This document shows, piece by piece, positions 38,751 to 47,175 of a stretch of 64,000 nt of DNA (positions are counted from its first letter, which is position 1; every line of letters starts with the position of its first letter). The translations under genes and the position numbers were made by a program. The DNA lies in assembly GCF_001665835.1 (NCBI RefSeq), contig NZ_LZSX01000013.1, positions 1 to 64,000 on the forward strand. Direction: 5' to 3'. The notes under the pieces were generated by a model, which saw nothing but the letters and a program-made list of their open reading frames with translations, searched no databases and was not told the DNA's origin. Origin of the DNA: Mycobacterium colombiense (lineage in GTDB: Bacteria > Actinomycetota > Actinomycetes > Mycobacteriales > Mycobacteriaceae).

Positions 38751-40348
38751 CCCCATGGCGTCCGCTTCGGCTCACCGAGCTCACCGTGCGGGGATGGCTG
38801 GCGTTGGTGCTGTGGATCATGGGCGCGACCGTGCTCGTCGGGGCGTTGGTCGGCGCCGCATTGCTGCATCGCACCGACGAGATGTCGCGCCAGATGGCCC
38901 AGAACATCCAGCCGGCGCGCGTCGCGGCGGCGCGCCTGCAGGCGGCACTGCGCGACCAGGAGACGGGCCTGCGCGGCTACCTGATCTCGGCCGACCGGCA
39001 GTTCCTCGCGCCGTATTACGACGGGCAGCGCGCCGAACAGGCTGCCGCGGAAGAGATTCGGCGTCTGGTGGGCGGGCGCGCGGAGCTGATGGCCGATCTG
39101 GACGCGGTGGAATCCGCCGCCGCCGACTGGCGGGCGAACTATGCAGAGCCACTGATTTCCAACGTGGCTCCCAAGACGCCGAGGTACATCAGCCCCAACA
39201 CGGCCGACACCGGCAAGAACAAATTCGACCGTCTCCGTGAGCTTTTCGACACGCAGAACACGCACCTGACGGTGGCCGCAGCGGCCGCCATCGACGAGCT
39301 CAACGAGATCAACGGCTGGCGCGACTGGGTGCTGGGCGCCACGGTGTTCATCGTGATCGGAACCGCCCTCGTGCTGGGGCTGCTCAGTCGCGCCACGATC
39401 ACCCGGCCGATCGCGGCTCTGGCGGCGGCCTGCCGGCGCATCACCCAGGGCAGCTTCGAGGAGACGATCCCACCTCCTCGGCGGCCCAGAGACATTCGGA
39501 AGATGGCCATCGACGTGGAGAACATGCGCAAGCGCATCGTCGACGAGCTCGAGGTGTTGCAGGCGGCGCAGGCACAATTGGATGAACAGGCCGCCGAATT
39601 ACGCCGATCCAACACCGAACTCGAGCAGTTCGCCTACGTCGCATCGCACGATCTGCAGGAACCGCTGCGCAAGGTCGCGTCCTTTTGCCAGCTGCTGGAG
39701 AAGCGTTACGCCGACCAGCTCGACGAGCGCGGCATCGAATACATCGGATTCGCGGTCGACGGCGCCAAGCGCATGCAGGCGCTGATCAACGACTTGCTCA
39801 CCTTCTCGCGGGTCGGCCGGCTGGGCACCACGGAAACCGAGGTGCAGCTCGATGCGACGCTCGACGCCGCCCTGGCGAACCTGGCCACCGCGATCGAGGA
39901 AACCGAGGCGCAGATCGTGCGCCCGGAGCAGCCGCTGCCGCAGATCGTCGGGGATCCGACGCTGCTGACGATGTTGTGGCAGAACCTGATCGGCAACGCG
40001 ATCAAGTTCCGGCACAAAGATCGTCGGCCCTGCGTCGTCATCGAATGCGCGCCCGGCACCGGCAGCCATGACGGCGAATGGCTGCTGAGCGTGGCGGACA
40101 ACGGCATCGGCATCCCGGAGGAATTCTCCGACAAGGTCTTCGTGATCTTCCAGCGGCTGCACGGCCGCGACGTGTACGCCGGAACCGGAGTCGGCCTGGC
40201 ATTGGTCAAGAAGATCATCGAGTACCACGGCGGCACCGTCCGGATCGACACGTCCTACACCGATGGGACCCGATTCGAATTCACCCTGCCCGGTCCCAGA
40301 CCCGTCGACGAAGCAGACTCGGTCGCTTTGGAAGGAGCGCATCAATGA
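38747..40348 (+). CDS. CHASE3-HAMP sensor histidine kinase
   Basis: 533 residues. TM1 at 17-40, a CHASE3-type periplasmic domain with LRDQETGLRGYLISADRQFL (69-88), TM2 at 192-213, HAMP to about 265, a coiled coil, HisKA with SHDLQEPLR (H301), and HATPase with NLIGNAIKF, DNGIGIP and GTGVGLALVKKI. The ASHDLQEPLR box is of the phytochrome/Rcp1 type. It is coupled by overlapping codons to the phosphatase gene upstream and the receiver gene downstream, so all three act in one pathway. Confidence 0.9.
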   Translation: MTPWRPLRLTELTVRGWLALVLWIMGATVLVGALVGAALLHRTDEMSRQMAQNIQPARVAAARLQAALRDQETGLRGYLISADRQFLAPYYDGQRAEQAAAEEIRRLVGGRAELMADLDAVESAAADWRANYAEPLISNVAPKTPRYISPNTADTGKNKFDRLRELFDTQNTHLTVAAAAAIDELNEINGWRDWVLGATVFIVIGTALVLGLLSRATITRPIAALAAACRRITQGSFEETIPPPRRPRDIRKMAIDVENMRKRIVDELEVLQAAQAQLDEQAAELRRSNTELEQFAYVASHDLQEPLRKVASFCQLLEKRYADQLDERGIEYIGFAVDGAKRMQALINDLLTFSRVGRLGTTETEVQLDATLDAALANLATAIEETEAQIVRPEQPLPQIVGDPTLLTMLWQNLIGNAIKFRHKDRRPCVVIECAPGTGSHDGEWLLSVADNGIGIPEEFSDKVFVIFQRLHGRDVYAGTGVGLALVKKIIEYHGGTVRIDTSYTDGTRFEFTLPGPRPVDEADSVALEGAHQ

Positions 40349-40794
40349 CGACAACAGATGGCAGAGCGATAGACATCCTGCTCGTCGAGGACGACCCGGG
40401 CGACGAGCTCATCACCCGAGAAGCGTTCGAGCACAACAAGCTCCAGAACAGGCTACATGTCGCGCACGACGGAGAGGAAGGCCTCGACTACCTCTACCGG
40501 CGGGGGAAGTTCGCGGAGGCGCCGCGGCCCGACCTCATCCTGCTCGACTTGAACCTGCCGAAATACGACGGTCGCCAGCTGCTGGAGAAGGTCAAGTCCG
40601 ACCCCGACCTGGCCCGCATCCCGGTAGTCGTGCTCACCACCTCCTCGGCGGAGGAAGACATCCTCAAGAGCTACAAGCTGCACGCGAATGCCTACGTCAC
40701 CAAACCCGTTGACCTCGACCAGTTCATGAAGGCCGTCCGGCAGATCGACGAGTTCTTCGTTCAGGTGGTGCGGCTGCCGGGCGCCGGGGCGTAG
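40345..40794 (+). CDS. Stand-alone response regulator (Rcp1 type)
   Basis: 149 residues, a single receiver domain with no output domain: ILLVEDDPGDELITREAF, LILLDLNLPKYDGRQLL (D68), VVLTTSSAEEDI and AYVTKPVDLDQF with the conserved Lys. The ATG overlaps the kinase stop. It probably shuttles phosphate between the kinase and another partner or modulates the phosphatase. Its last 34 bp overlap a small reverse-strand pseudogene candidate. Confidence 0.9.
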   Translation: MTTTDGRAIDILLVEDDPGDELITREAFEHNKLQNRLHVAHDGEEGLDYLYRRGKFAEAPRPDLILLDLNLPKYDGRQLLEKVKSDPDLARIPVVVLTTSSAEEDILKSYKLHANAYVTKPVDLDQFMKAVRQIDEFFVQVVRLPGAGA

Positions 40795-40919
40795 CTGCGC
40801 GACTTGCGCCTCGATAGCCGGGTGACCAGCAGCCCGAGCATGATCAGCAGCAAGAACACGGTCGGCTAGACGCCCGGCCGTCTCACGCCGGCGGGTGTGG
40901 TCGACGCCTCAGTATCCAT
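40761..40919 (-). pseudogene. Small single-helix membrane protein interrupted by an amber codon
   Basis: Starting at the ATG at 40919 the frame reads 17 residues (MDTEASTTPAGVRRPGV), a TAG, then PTVFLLLIMLGLLVTRLSRR and a basic tail to a TGA at 40761. The part after the TAG is a textbook membrane helix with an RLSRRKSRS anchor. A single TAG in a TGG position would restore a 52-residue membrane protein. No function is recognised. It might also be chance. Confidence 0.4.
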
Positions 40920-40947
40920 CGATCCTAGATACCCGCTTCCCGCGTTC

Positions 40948-40969
40948 AGTCACCGCTTATTCACCTCTT
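40948..40969 (+). promoter_or_regulatory. Direct repeats resembling PHO boxes before pstS2
   Basis: AGTCACCGCTT is followed directly by ATTCACCTCTT, and a weaker third unit follows to 40980. The 11-bp direct spacing and TTCACC core are features of actinobacterial PhoP/RegX3-type phosphate boxes. They lie about 150 bp upstream of a phosphate-binding protein gene. The sequence from here to 41116 is AT-rich and holds no gene apart from a likely promoter. Confidence 0.45.
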
Positions 40970-41116
40970 ATTCTTTGTCAAGGGTTTGTATATTCGCGAT
41001 TGGTTAACTTTCATTAGCCCGCGGGTCGCGGGTGGACGCGCATGCGTCATTCGCGGCTCGGACAGCAGCCGGCGGCGAGGCCTCGCATTCGCCGCCGCGA
41101 CGTGCGAAGGAGTTTC

Positions 41117-42220
41117 GTGAGGTTCGCTCGATATGGCGCGGCGCTGGGCCTGGTGGCCTTCACCGCCCTGGCGCTGACGGGGTGCGGCCACTCGAACTCG
41201 TCCAGCTCCGGCGCCAAGTCGACGCCGGTGGACTGCGGCGGCAAGAAGGTGCTGAAAGACAGCGGCTCGACCGCGCAACAAAACGCCATCGAGCAGTTCG
41301 TCTACGCCTACGTTCGCGCTTGCCCGGGCTACACGCTGGATTACAACGCGAACGGCTCCGGCGCCGGCGTGACCGAGTTCGTCAACAACCAAACCGACCT
41401 CGCCGGTTCCGACGTCCCCCTCGACCCGTCCACGGGTCAGAACGATCGGGCGGCGCAGCGCTGCGGTTCGCCGGCGTGGGACCTGCCCACGGTGTTCGGG
41501 CCGATCGCGGTCACATACCACCTCACCGGGGTGAACGGGCTGAAATTGGACGGGCCCACGGCCGCGAAGATCTTCAACGGCGCCATCACCAAATGGGACG
41601 ACCCGGCGCTGAAGGCCATCAACCCGGGCCTCAACCTGCCGTCGACGCCCATCGCGGTCATCTTCCGCAGTGACAAATCCGGTACCACCGCCAACTTCCA
41701 GAAGTACCTCGATGGCGCGTCCGACGGCGCCTGGGGCAAGGGCGCCAGCGAGGTGTTCACCGGCGGCGTCGGACAGGGCGCCAGCGGGAACAACGGCACG
41801 TCGGCCCTCCTGCAGAACACCGAGGGTTCCATCACCTACAACGAGTGGTCATTCGCGGTGGGCAAGCAGCTGACCATGGCGTCGATCATCACGTCGGCGG
41901 GTCCGGACGCGGTGCCGATCACCACCGACACCGTCGGCAAGACGATCGCCGGGGCGACCTTCAGCGGGCAGGGCAACGACCTGGTGCTGGATACCTCGTC
42001 GTTCTACAAGCCGACGCAGCAGGGCGCGTATCCGATCGTGCTGGCGACCTACGAAATCGTCTGCTCGAAGTACCCGGACGCGCCCACCGGCACCGCGGTG
42101 AAGGCGTTCATGCAGGCCGCCATCGGGTCGGGCCAGGACGGCCTGGACCAGTACGGTTCCATCCCGCTGCCCAGCTCGTTCACGGCAAAGCTGTCGACGG
42201 CGGTCAATGCGATTTCCTGA
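41117..42220 (+). CDS. pstS2: Phosphate-binding lipoprotein PstS2
   Basis: 367 residues from the GTG at 41117, with GAAGGAG five bases upstream. Signal sequence [23 protein letters not shown] with a lipobox at LTGC. The mature protein has [35 protein letters not shown] and [18 protein letters not shown], the phosphate-coordinating loops of PstS. It aligns closely with M. tuberculosis PstS2 (Rv0932c). No pstC/A/B genes are present here, so it may serve as a phosphate sensor for the neighbouring kinase or feed a transporter elsewhere. Confidence 0.93.
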   Translation: MRFARYGAALGLVAFTALALTGCGHSNSSSSGAKSTPVDCGGKKVLKDSGSTAQQNAIEQFVYAYVRACPGYTLDYNANGSGAGVTEFVNNQTDLAGSDVPLDPSTGQNDRAAQRCGSPAWDLPTVFGPIAVTYHLTGVNGLKLDGPTAAKIFNGAITKWDDPALKAINPGLNLPSTPIAVIFRSDKSGTTANFQKYLDGASDGAWGKGASEVFTGGVGQGASGNNGTSALLQNTEGSITYNEWSFAVGKQLTMASIITSAGPDAVPITTDTVGKTIAGATFSGQGNDLVLDTSSFYKPTQQGAYPIVLATYEIVCSKYPDAPTGTAVKAFMQAAIGSGQDGLDQYGSIPLPSSFTAKLSTAVNAIS

Positions 42221-42241
42221 CGAGACGAAAGGGGCTCGACG

Positions 42242-44236
42242 GTGACCGATAACCAGCCGGCCTCGGTGGTCGGGTCCTGGTTCGGCCCCTACCGGCTGGT
42301 GCGACTTCTGCGCCAGGGTGGCATGGGTGAGGTGTACGAGGCCGAGGACGCGCGCAAGCGCCGCATGGTGGCCCTGAAGCTGATCTCGTCGGAGTTCTCG
42401 GGCAACGCGGAGTTCCGCGCCCGGCTACAGCGTGAGGCCGATATCGCCGGGCGGTTGACCGAGCCGCACGTGGTGCCGATCCACGATTACGGCGAGATCG
42501 ACGGGCGGTTCTACGTCGACATGCGCCTCGTCGACGGCGTCGATCTGGCCACGCTGTTGCGCCGGGACGGGCCGTTGGCACCGCCGCGCGCGATCGCCAT
42601 CATCAGCCAGGTCGCCGCCGCGCTGGACGCGGCACACGCCGCCGGGGTGACGCACCGCGACGTCACACCGGGGAACATTCTGGTCACCCCAAGCGACTTC
42701 GCCTACCTGGCCGACTTCGGCATCGCGCGGGGCGCGAGTGATCCGGGACTGACACAGGTCGGGACCGCCATCGGTACGTACTACTACATGGCCCCGGAAC
42801 GATTCACCGAAGATGACGTCACCCACAGCGTCGACATCTATTCGCTCGCATGCGTTTTGACCGAGTGCTTGACCGGTTCGCCGCCGTACCGGGCCGAGAC
42901 CATCGAACGGCTGGTCGCCGCGCATCTGACGAAGACGGCCGCACCGCCCAGCCAGTTACGCCCCGGCGCGTTTCCTCCCGCCCTGGATCAGGTGATCGCC
43001 AAGGGCATGGCCAAGAATCCCGCGGCGCGCTATCGCACCGCGGGCGAATTCGCCGCCGCCGCACACCACGCGCTGACCACGTCGGAGCAGCGGAAGGCCA
43101 CCACGATTCTGCGCGAGGGAGAAAGCGCGGCGATGGGTGCGGGTGCGGGCGATCCACGCCCGACGCGTGAGCCGGATTCGTTCGCCCCGTCGCCGAGCGC
43201 CGAGACCGTGGCGGGTTCGTGGCCATCCGGGCGCGGCGGTGCGAACAGGAGTGAGCCGTCCCGCGCCGGGCCGTCGCTGATCCGCGCCGCCCCAACGACT
43301 TCCGGCCGCGTGTACGGACCCGGGCCGGACTTCGGGCGTCCCGCCGCGCCGCCCGACAGCAAACGCAAACAGTGGATCATCGTCGGCGCCATCGCCCTCG
43401 TCGCGCTGGTCGCGTTCGTGGTGGCGGTCGTCGGCTACCTGTCCACCGAGTCCTCAGGGCCGTCGAAGCAGGCCAGCGGCCAAAGTGTGTTGCCGTTCAA
43501 CGGCATTGACTTTCGCCTGTCCCCGGGCGGGGTGACGCTGGACAGCGCGGGGAACGTGTACGTGACCAGCGAGGGCATGTACGGCCGGGCGGTGAAGCTC
43601 ACGAGCGGTTCGAACGCCACGACGGTGCTGCCTTTCAACGGGCTCTACGAACCGCAGGGCCTGGCCGTCGACGGCGCGGGCACGGTGTACGTCGCCGATT
43701 TCAACAACCGGGTGATCAGCATGGCCGCGGGATCCAACAGCCAGAAGGAACTGCCGTTCACCGGCCTGAACTACCCCGAGGGCGTCGCGGTCGACAGCCA
43801 GGGCGCCGTATATGTCGCCGACCGCGGCAACAGCAGGGTGGTGAAGCTGGCGGCGGGATCCAAGAACCAGACCGTGCTGCCGTTCAACGGGCTCAACAAC
43901 CCGGACGGGGTGGCCGTCGATCCCGCGGGCAACGTCTACGTCGCCGACACCGACAACAACAGGATCGTGAAGCTCGATGCCGCGTCGAATACGCCGTCGG
44001 CGTTGCCATTTCACGACCTGTCTGTGCCGTGGGGCATCGCGGTGGACAACAGCGGCACCATCTACGTCACCGAGCACGACAAGAACGACGTGGTGAAGTA
44101 CCCGCAGGGCGCGACCACCGGGACCGCCCTGCCGTTCACCGGGCTCAACACCCCGCTGGCGGTGACGGTCGACAAGGACCAGAACGTCTACGTCGCCGAC
44201 CGCGGCAACGACCGGGTGGTCAAGCTGACGCCGTGA
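42242..44236 (+). CDS. pknD: Ser/Thr protein kinase PknD with extracellular NHL propeller
   Basis: 664 residues, the same length as M. tuberculosis PknD. Kinase domain 1-280: LLRQGGMGEVYEAED, VALKLI, HRDVTPGNILVT, DFGIARG. The usual Lys after HRDxx is Thr. A Pro/Ser/Gly-rich juxtamembrane region (290-375) leads to one membrane helix at about 379-400 (IIVGAIALVALVAFVVAVVG). The extracellular part has six NHL repeats, each ending in VLPFNGL/VAVD.xGxVYVAD, forming a beta-propeller. Coupled to pstS2 (21-bp gap), as in M. tuberculosis. Confidence 0.93.
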   Translation: MTDNQPASVVGSWFGPYRLVRLLRQGGMGEVYEAEDARKRRMVALKLISSEFSGNAEFRARLQREADIAGRLTEPHVVPIHDYGEIDGRFYVDMRLVDGVDLATLLRRDGPLAPPRAIAIISQVAAALDAAHAAGVTHRDVTPGNILVTPSDFAYLADFGIARGASDPGLTQVGTAIGTYYYMAPERFTEDDVTHSVDIYSLACVLTECLTGSPPYRAETIERLVAAHLTKTAAPPSQLRPGAFPPALDQVIAKGMAKNPAARYRTAGEFAAAAHHALTTSEQRKATTILREGESAAMGAGAGDPRPTREPDSFAPSPSAETVAGSWPSGRGGANRSEPSRAGPSLIRAAPTTSGRVYGPGPDFGRPAAPPDSKRKQWIIVGAIALVALVAFVVAVVGYLSTESSGPSKQASGQSVLPFNGIDFRLSPGGVTLDSAGNVYVTSEGMYGRAVKLTSGSNATTVLPFNGLYEPQGLAVDGAGTVYVADFNNRVISMAAGSNSQKELPFTGLNYPEGVAVDSQGAVYVADRGNSRVVKLAAGSKNQTVLPFNGLNNPDGVAVDPAGNVYVADTDNNRIVKLDAASNTPSALPFHDLSVPWGIAVDNSGTIYVTEHDKNDVVKYPQGATTGTALPFTGLNTPLAVTVDKDQNVYVADRGNDRVVKLTP

Positions 44237-44239
44237 GCC

Positions 44240-45445
44240 CTACGGCGCGGGCTGCGGTGCGCCCAGGTACTCCTCGGTGTGCTGGCCGAGGGCGGGCGGG
44301 GGTTCGGTGGCCCAGCCAGCCGATAAGGCGTCGAAGCTGGAATAGCGCGCGGGAGTGCGGATTACGGTGACCTCGTCCGCGCCGTCGCCGACCCGGAGGG
44401 CGAGCTCGTTCTCGGCGAACAGCGCGGTGCCGACGACCTGCTTCCAGGTGTAGGCGTGGCAGGCCATCAGGCCGCCCTCCTGGAGCAGCTGCACCCATTC
44501 GTCCGCGGTCTTGGCGGCCAGGGCCTTCTCGAGTTCCACGGTCAGCTCGGGATAGTTGAGCGCCCGCGCGCGCTGGTCGGCGAACCGCTCGTCATCGCGC
44601 ATGTCGGGCCGGCCGATGATCTCGCACAGTTTGTCCCAGTGCTTGGGCACGTACGCGCTGATCACCAGGTAGCCGTCGGCCGCCTTGAAGGCGTCCGACG
44701 GTTGGGTGGCGAACCCAACACCCTTGCGTTTCTTGGGCTTTGGCGCCGCGTCCGGCTTCGGGGCCTCGCTCGGCTTGTTGAGGTGGATGGTCAACTGGCT
44801 GGCCTGCAGGCTGACCGCGACGTCATACATGGCGACCCGGACGACGTCGGCCACCCCGTGGCGTTCTCGGTTGAGCAGCGCGGCCAGCACGGCCTGGGCC
44901 AGCACGTGGCCGCTGGCGGCGTCGACGAGCTGGAACGGGATGATCTGGGGTTTGCCGGTGGGCGTGGGCATTCCGGTGGTCATGCCCGATTCGGCGGCGA
45001 CCATCAGGTCGACGCCCGGGCGGCTGCCCTCCGGGCCGTTGCCGCCGTAGGCGGACAGGCGCGCGTAGATGAGTCTGGGATTGCGGGACTGCAGCTCGTC
45101 GGGGCCCAGGCCCATGCGTTCCATCACGCCGGGCCGAAACCCTTCCAGCACAACGTCGGCCGTATCGACCAGCCGCAGGATCTGCTGCTTGGCCTCGTCG
45201 CTGCGCAGGTCGGCCATCACCGACTTCTTGCCCCGGTTGTGGGGGAGGAACAGGGTGGCCAGCGGGGGGCGCCCGGGCAGGACGGCGGTGATGTGCCGGG
45301 CCGCCTCGCCGATGGGCGCCTCGACCTTGATCACCTCGGCACCCAGGTCGGCCAGCACCTGACCGGCCATCGGCCCGGCGATGTTCTGGGTGAAGTCGAG
45401 CACCCGGAATCCGTCAAGTGGCTTGGCGGGCTTGCTGTTTGGCAT
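44240..45445 (-). CDS. CaiB/BaiF-type CoA transferase (Rv3272-like)
   Basis: 401 residues from the ATG at 45445; the open frame beyond it runs through the next gene. Class III CoA-transferase: LDGFRVLDFTQNIAGPMAGQ, LADLGAEVIKVEAP, GKKSVMADLRSDEAK, NPRLIYARLSAYGGNGP and GVDLMVAAESGMTT, with the catalytic Asp in PGVDLMV. It moves CoA between acyl groups; the substrate is not known. Only three bases separate its end from the convergent pknD stop. Confidence 0.87.
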   Translation of the reverse strand: MPNSKPAKPLDGFRVLDFTQNIAGPMAGQVLADLGAEVIKVEAPIGEAARHITAVLPGRPPLATLFLPHNRGKKSVMADLRSDEAKQQILRLVDTADVVLEGFRPGVMERMGLGPDELQSRNPRLIYARLSAYGGNGPEGSRPGVDLMVAAESGMTTGMPTPTGKPQIIPFQLVDAASGHVLAQAVLAALLNRERHGVADVVRVAMYDVAVSLQASQLTIHLNKPSEAPKPDAAPKPKKRKGVGFATQPSDAFKAADGYLVISAYVPKHWDKLCEIIGRPDMRDDERFADQRARALNYPELTVELEKALAAKTADEWVQLLQEGGLMACHAYTWKQVVGTALFAENELALRVGDGADEVTVIRTPARYSSFDALSAGWATEPPPALGQHTEEYLGAPQPAP

Positions 45446-45459
45446 CCTGTTTGGCCTTC

Positions 45460-46377
45460 CTAAGAAGCCGACCGGTGCAGCACCGCGGTGCAGTAGTAAT
45501 TCTGCGCGAAGGGTGCGTCGGGTTCGGTCGACTGCAGCGGCAGGCCGTTGTTGGCCAGCATCTGGTTCAGGGGGGTGCGGACCGGCTGCCAGCCCCGCTG
45601 CTGCAGGTAGGTCGCCACGTCGTTGCGTTCGCCGGGGAAGCCCAGCTCGCCCAGGGCGATATCGAGGCCGTTGCGCCGCCACTTCTCGCTCGCGGCATTC
45701 AGCGCGTCCCCGTTGATCCCGGTGTTCGCGAAGACCTCGGCCACCAGCTGACTGCCCTCGGCGGACAGGGCGGTGACGTTGTCCAGCAACCGATCCTGGG
45801 CCTCGGGTGGCAGGAAGCCGACCAGGCCCTCGGCCGCCCAGGCGGCGGGCCGGCCGGTGTCGAAGCCGGCCTGCCGCAGCGCCGACGGCCAGTCGTGGCG
45901 CAGGTCGATCGGAACGTCGCGCACCGCGGCGGTCGGCTCGGCGCCGAGCTGAGCGATGGTGGCAGCCTTGAACTCCAAAACCTGCGGCTGGTCGATCTCG
46001 AACACCGTGGTGCCGGGCGCCCACGGCAGCCGGTAGGCGCGCGCGTCCAGTCCGGAGGCCAGGATGACCACCTGGTCGATGCCCGCGGCGCCCGCCTCGG
46101 CGAAGAACGCGTCGATGTAACGGGTGCGGGCGGCGAGCATGTCGGTCATGCGTTGCATGCCCCACGGGGCGTCCGGCTCGTCGACGTCGGCGGAGGCGAG
46201 CTCGCCGGCGGCCCACCGGGTCATGAAGTCGACGCCGACCGCGCGCACCAGCGGCTCGGCGAACCGGTCGTCGATCAGCCCGTCCAGGGTGGCCCGGGCG
46301 CGCCCGGCGGCCACCATGGTGGCGGTCGCTCCCACGCTGGTCGCCAGGTCCCAGGTGTCGTCGTCGGTGCGCGCCAT
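45460..46377 (-). CDS. TIGR00027/PPM2-type SAM methyltransferase
   Basis: 305 residues. Motifs [42 protein letters not shown] (SAM binding), [13 protein letters not shown], and [20 protein letters not shown] are the hallmarks of the expanded mycobacterial leucine-carboxymethyltransferase-like family. The acceptor is unknown. It is 14 bp upstream of the CoA-transferase gene, probably co-transcribed. In M. tuberculosis this place does not carry such a gene as far as I recall. Confidence 0.9.
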   Translation of the reverse strand: MARTDDDTWDLATSVGATATMVAAGRARATLDGLIDDRFAEPLVRAVGVDFMTRWAAGELASADVDEPDAPWGMQRMTDMLAARTRYIDAFFAEAGAAGIDQVVILASGLDARAYRLPWAPGTTVFEIDQPQVLEFKAATIAQLGAEPTAAVRDVPIDLRHDWPSALRQAGFDTGRPAAWAAEGLVGFLPPEAQDRLLDNVTALSAEGSQLVAEVFANTGINGDALNAASEKWRRNGLDIALGELGFPGERNDVATYLQQRGWQPVRTPLNQMLANNGLPLQSTEPDAPFAQNYYCTAVLHRSAS

Positions 46378-46514
46378 CGAGGAATCCCTTCCGATCTACT
46401 GGTTAGCCACAATAACGACCAGCGCCGGATGGCTCGGCGCGAGGTGCGACACGGATCGATCACGGCCGGGCGTTGCGGCCGCGGGCCCCGCCCCGGCGCC
46501 GCTAGCCTCGCGCC

Positions 46515-47171
46515 ATGACCACTTCGGTTGCCATCCAGCAAGAGTGCCGGGGCGGCGCGACGCACGACGCCGACTGGCGGCGCGGCGCCGGGTGGGCGCG
46601 GCGGCTGGCCTGGGTCAGCCTGGCCGTGGTGCTGGTCGAGGGCGTCGTCGGGCTGTGGCAGGGATTCGCGGTCTCCTCCGCCGCTCTGACCGGGTGGGCT
46701 CTGGGCGGCGCATCGGAGGCGCTGGCCAGCGCCATGGTGGTGTGGCGGTTCAGCGGGGCGCGTGCCTTCTCCGTAACCGCGGAGCGGCGCGCGCAGCGCG
46801 GCGTCGCCGTGTCGTTCTGGCTGACCGCCCCGTACATCGCCGCCGAATCCGTGCACGACCTGACGGGTGGGCACCACGCCGAGACGTCGGTGATCGGCAT
46901 CGGGCTGACCGCCCTCGCGCTGGTGCTCATGCCGGTGCTGGGCCGGGCCAACCACCGGTTGGGCACCCGGCTGGGGTCGGGTGCCACCGAGGCCGAGGGG
47001 ATCCAGAACTATCTGTGCGCCGCCCAGGCCGCCGGGGTGCTGGTCGGCCTCGCGATGACGGCGCTGTGGGCCGGCGCGTGGTGGGTCGACCCGGCCGTCG
47101 GGCTGGCCATCGCCGGCGTCGCGGTCTGGCAGGGTGTGCGCGCGTGGCGCGGCGAGGATTGCGGCTGCTGA
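46515..47171 (+). CDS. Cation-efflux-like membrane protein (Rv3271c-like)
   Basis: 218 residues, five to six helices: LAWVSLAVVLVEGVVGLWQG, LTGWALGGASEALASAMVVW, GVAVSFWLTAPYIAAESVHD, VIGIGLTALALVLMPVL and two near the C-terminus. The architecture recalls the cation diffusion facilitator core, but the metal-site HxxxD signature is weak. The end GEDCGC offers two cysteines that could bind metal. It converges on ctpC, a zinc exporter, which supports a metal link by context only. Confidence 0.72.
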   Translation: MTTSVAIQQECRGGATHDADWRRGAGWARRLAWVSLAVVLVEGVVGLWQGFAVSSAALTGWALGGASEALASAMVVWRFSGARAFSVTAERRAQRGVAVSFWLTAPYIAAESVHDLTGGHHAETSVIGIGLTALALVLMPVLGRANHRLGTRLGSGATEAEGIQNYLCAAQAAGVLVGLAMTALWAGAWWVDPAVGLAIAGVAVWQGVRAWRGEDCGC

Positions 47172-47175
47172 CTTT

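Noticed and set aside
46378..46955. Reverse ORF between the methyltransferase and the cation-efflux gene
   Set aside because: It is a shadow of the efflux-like gene on the other strand.
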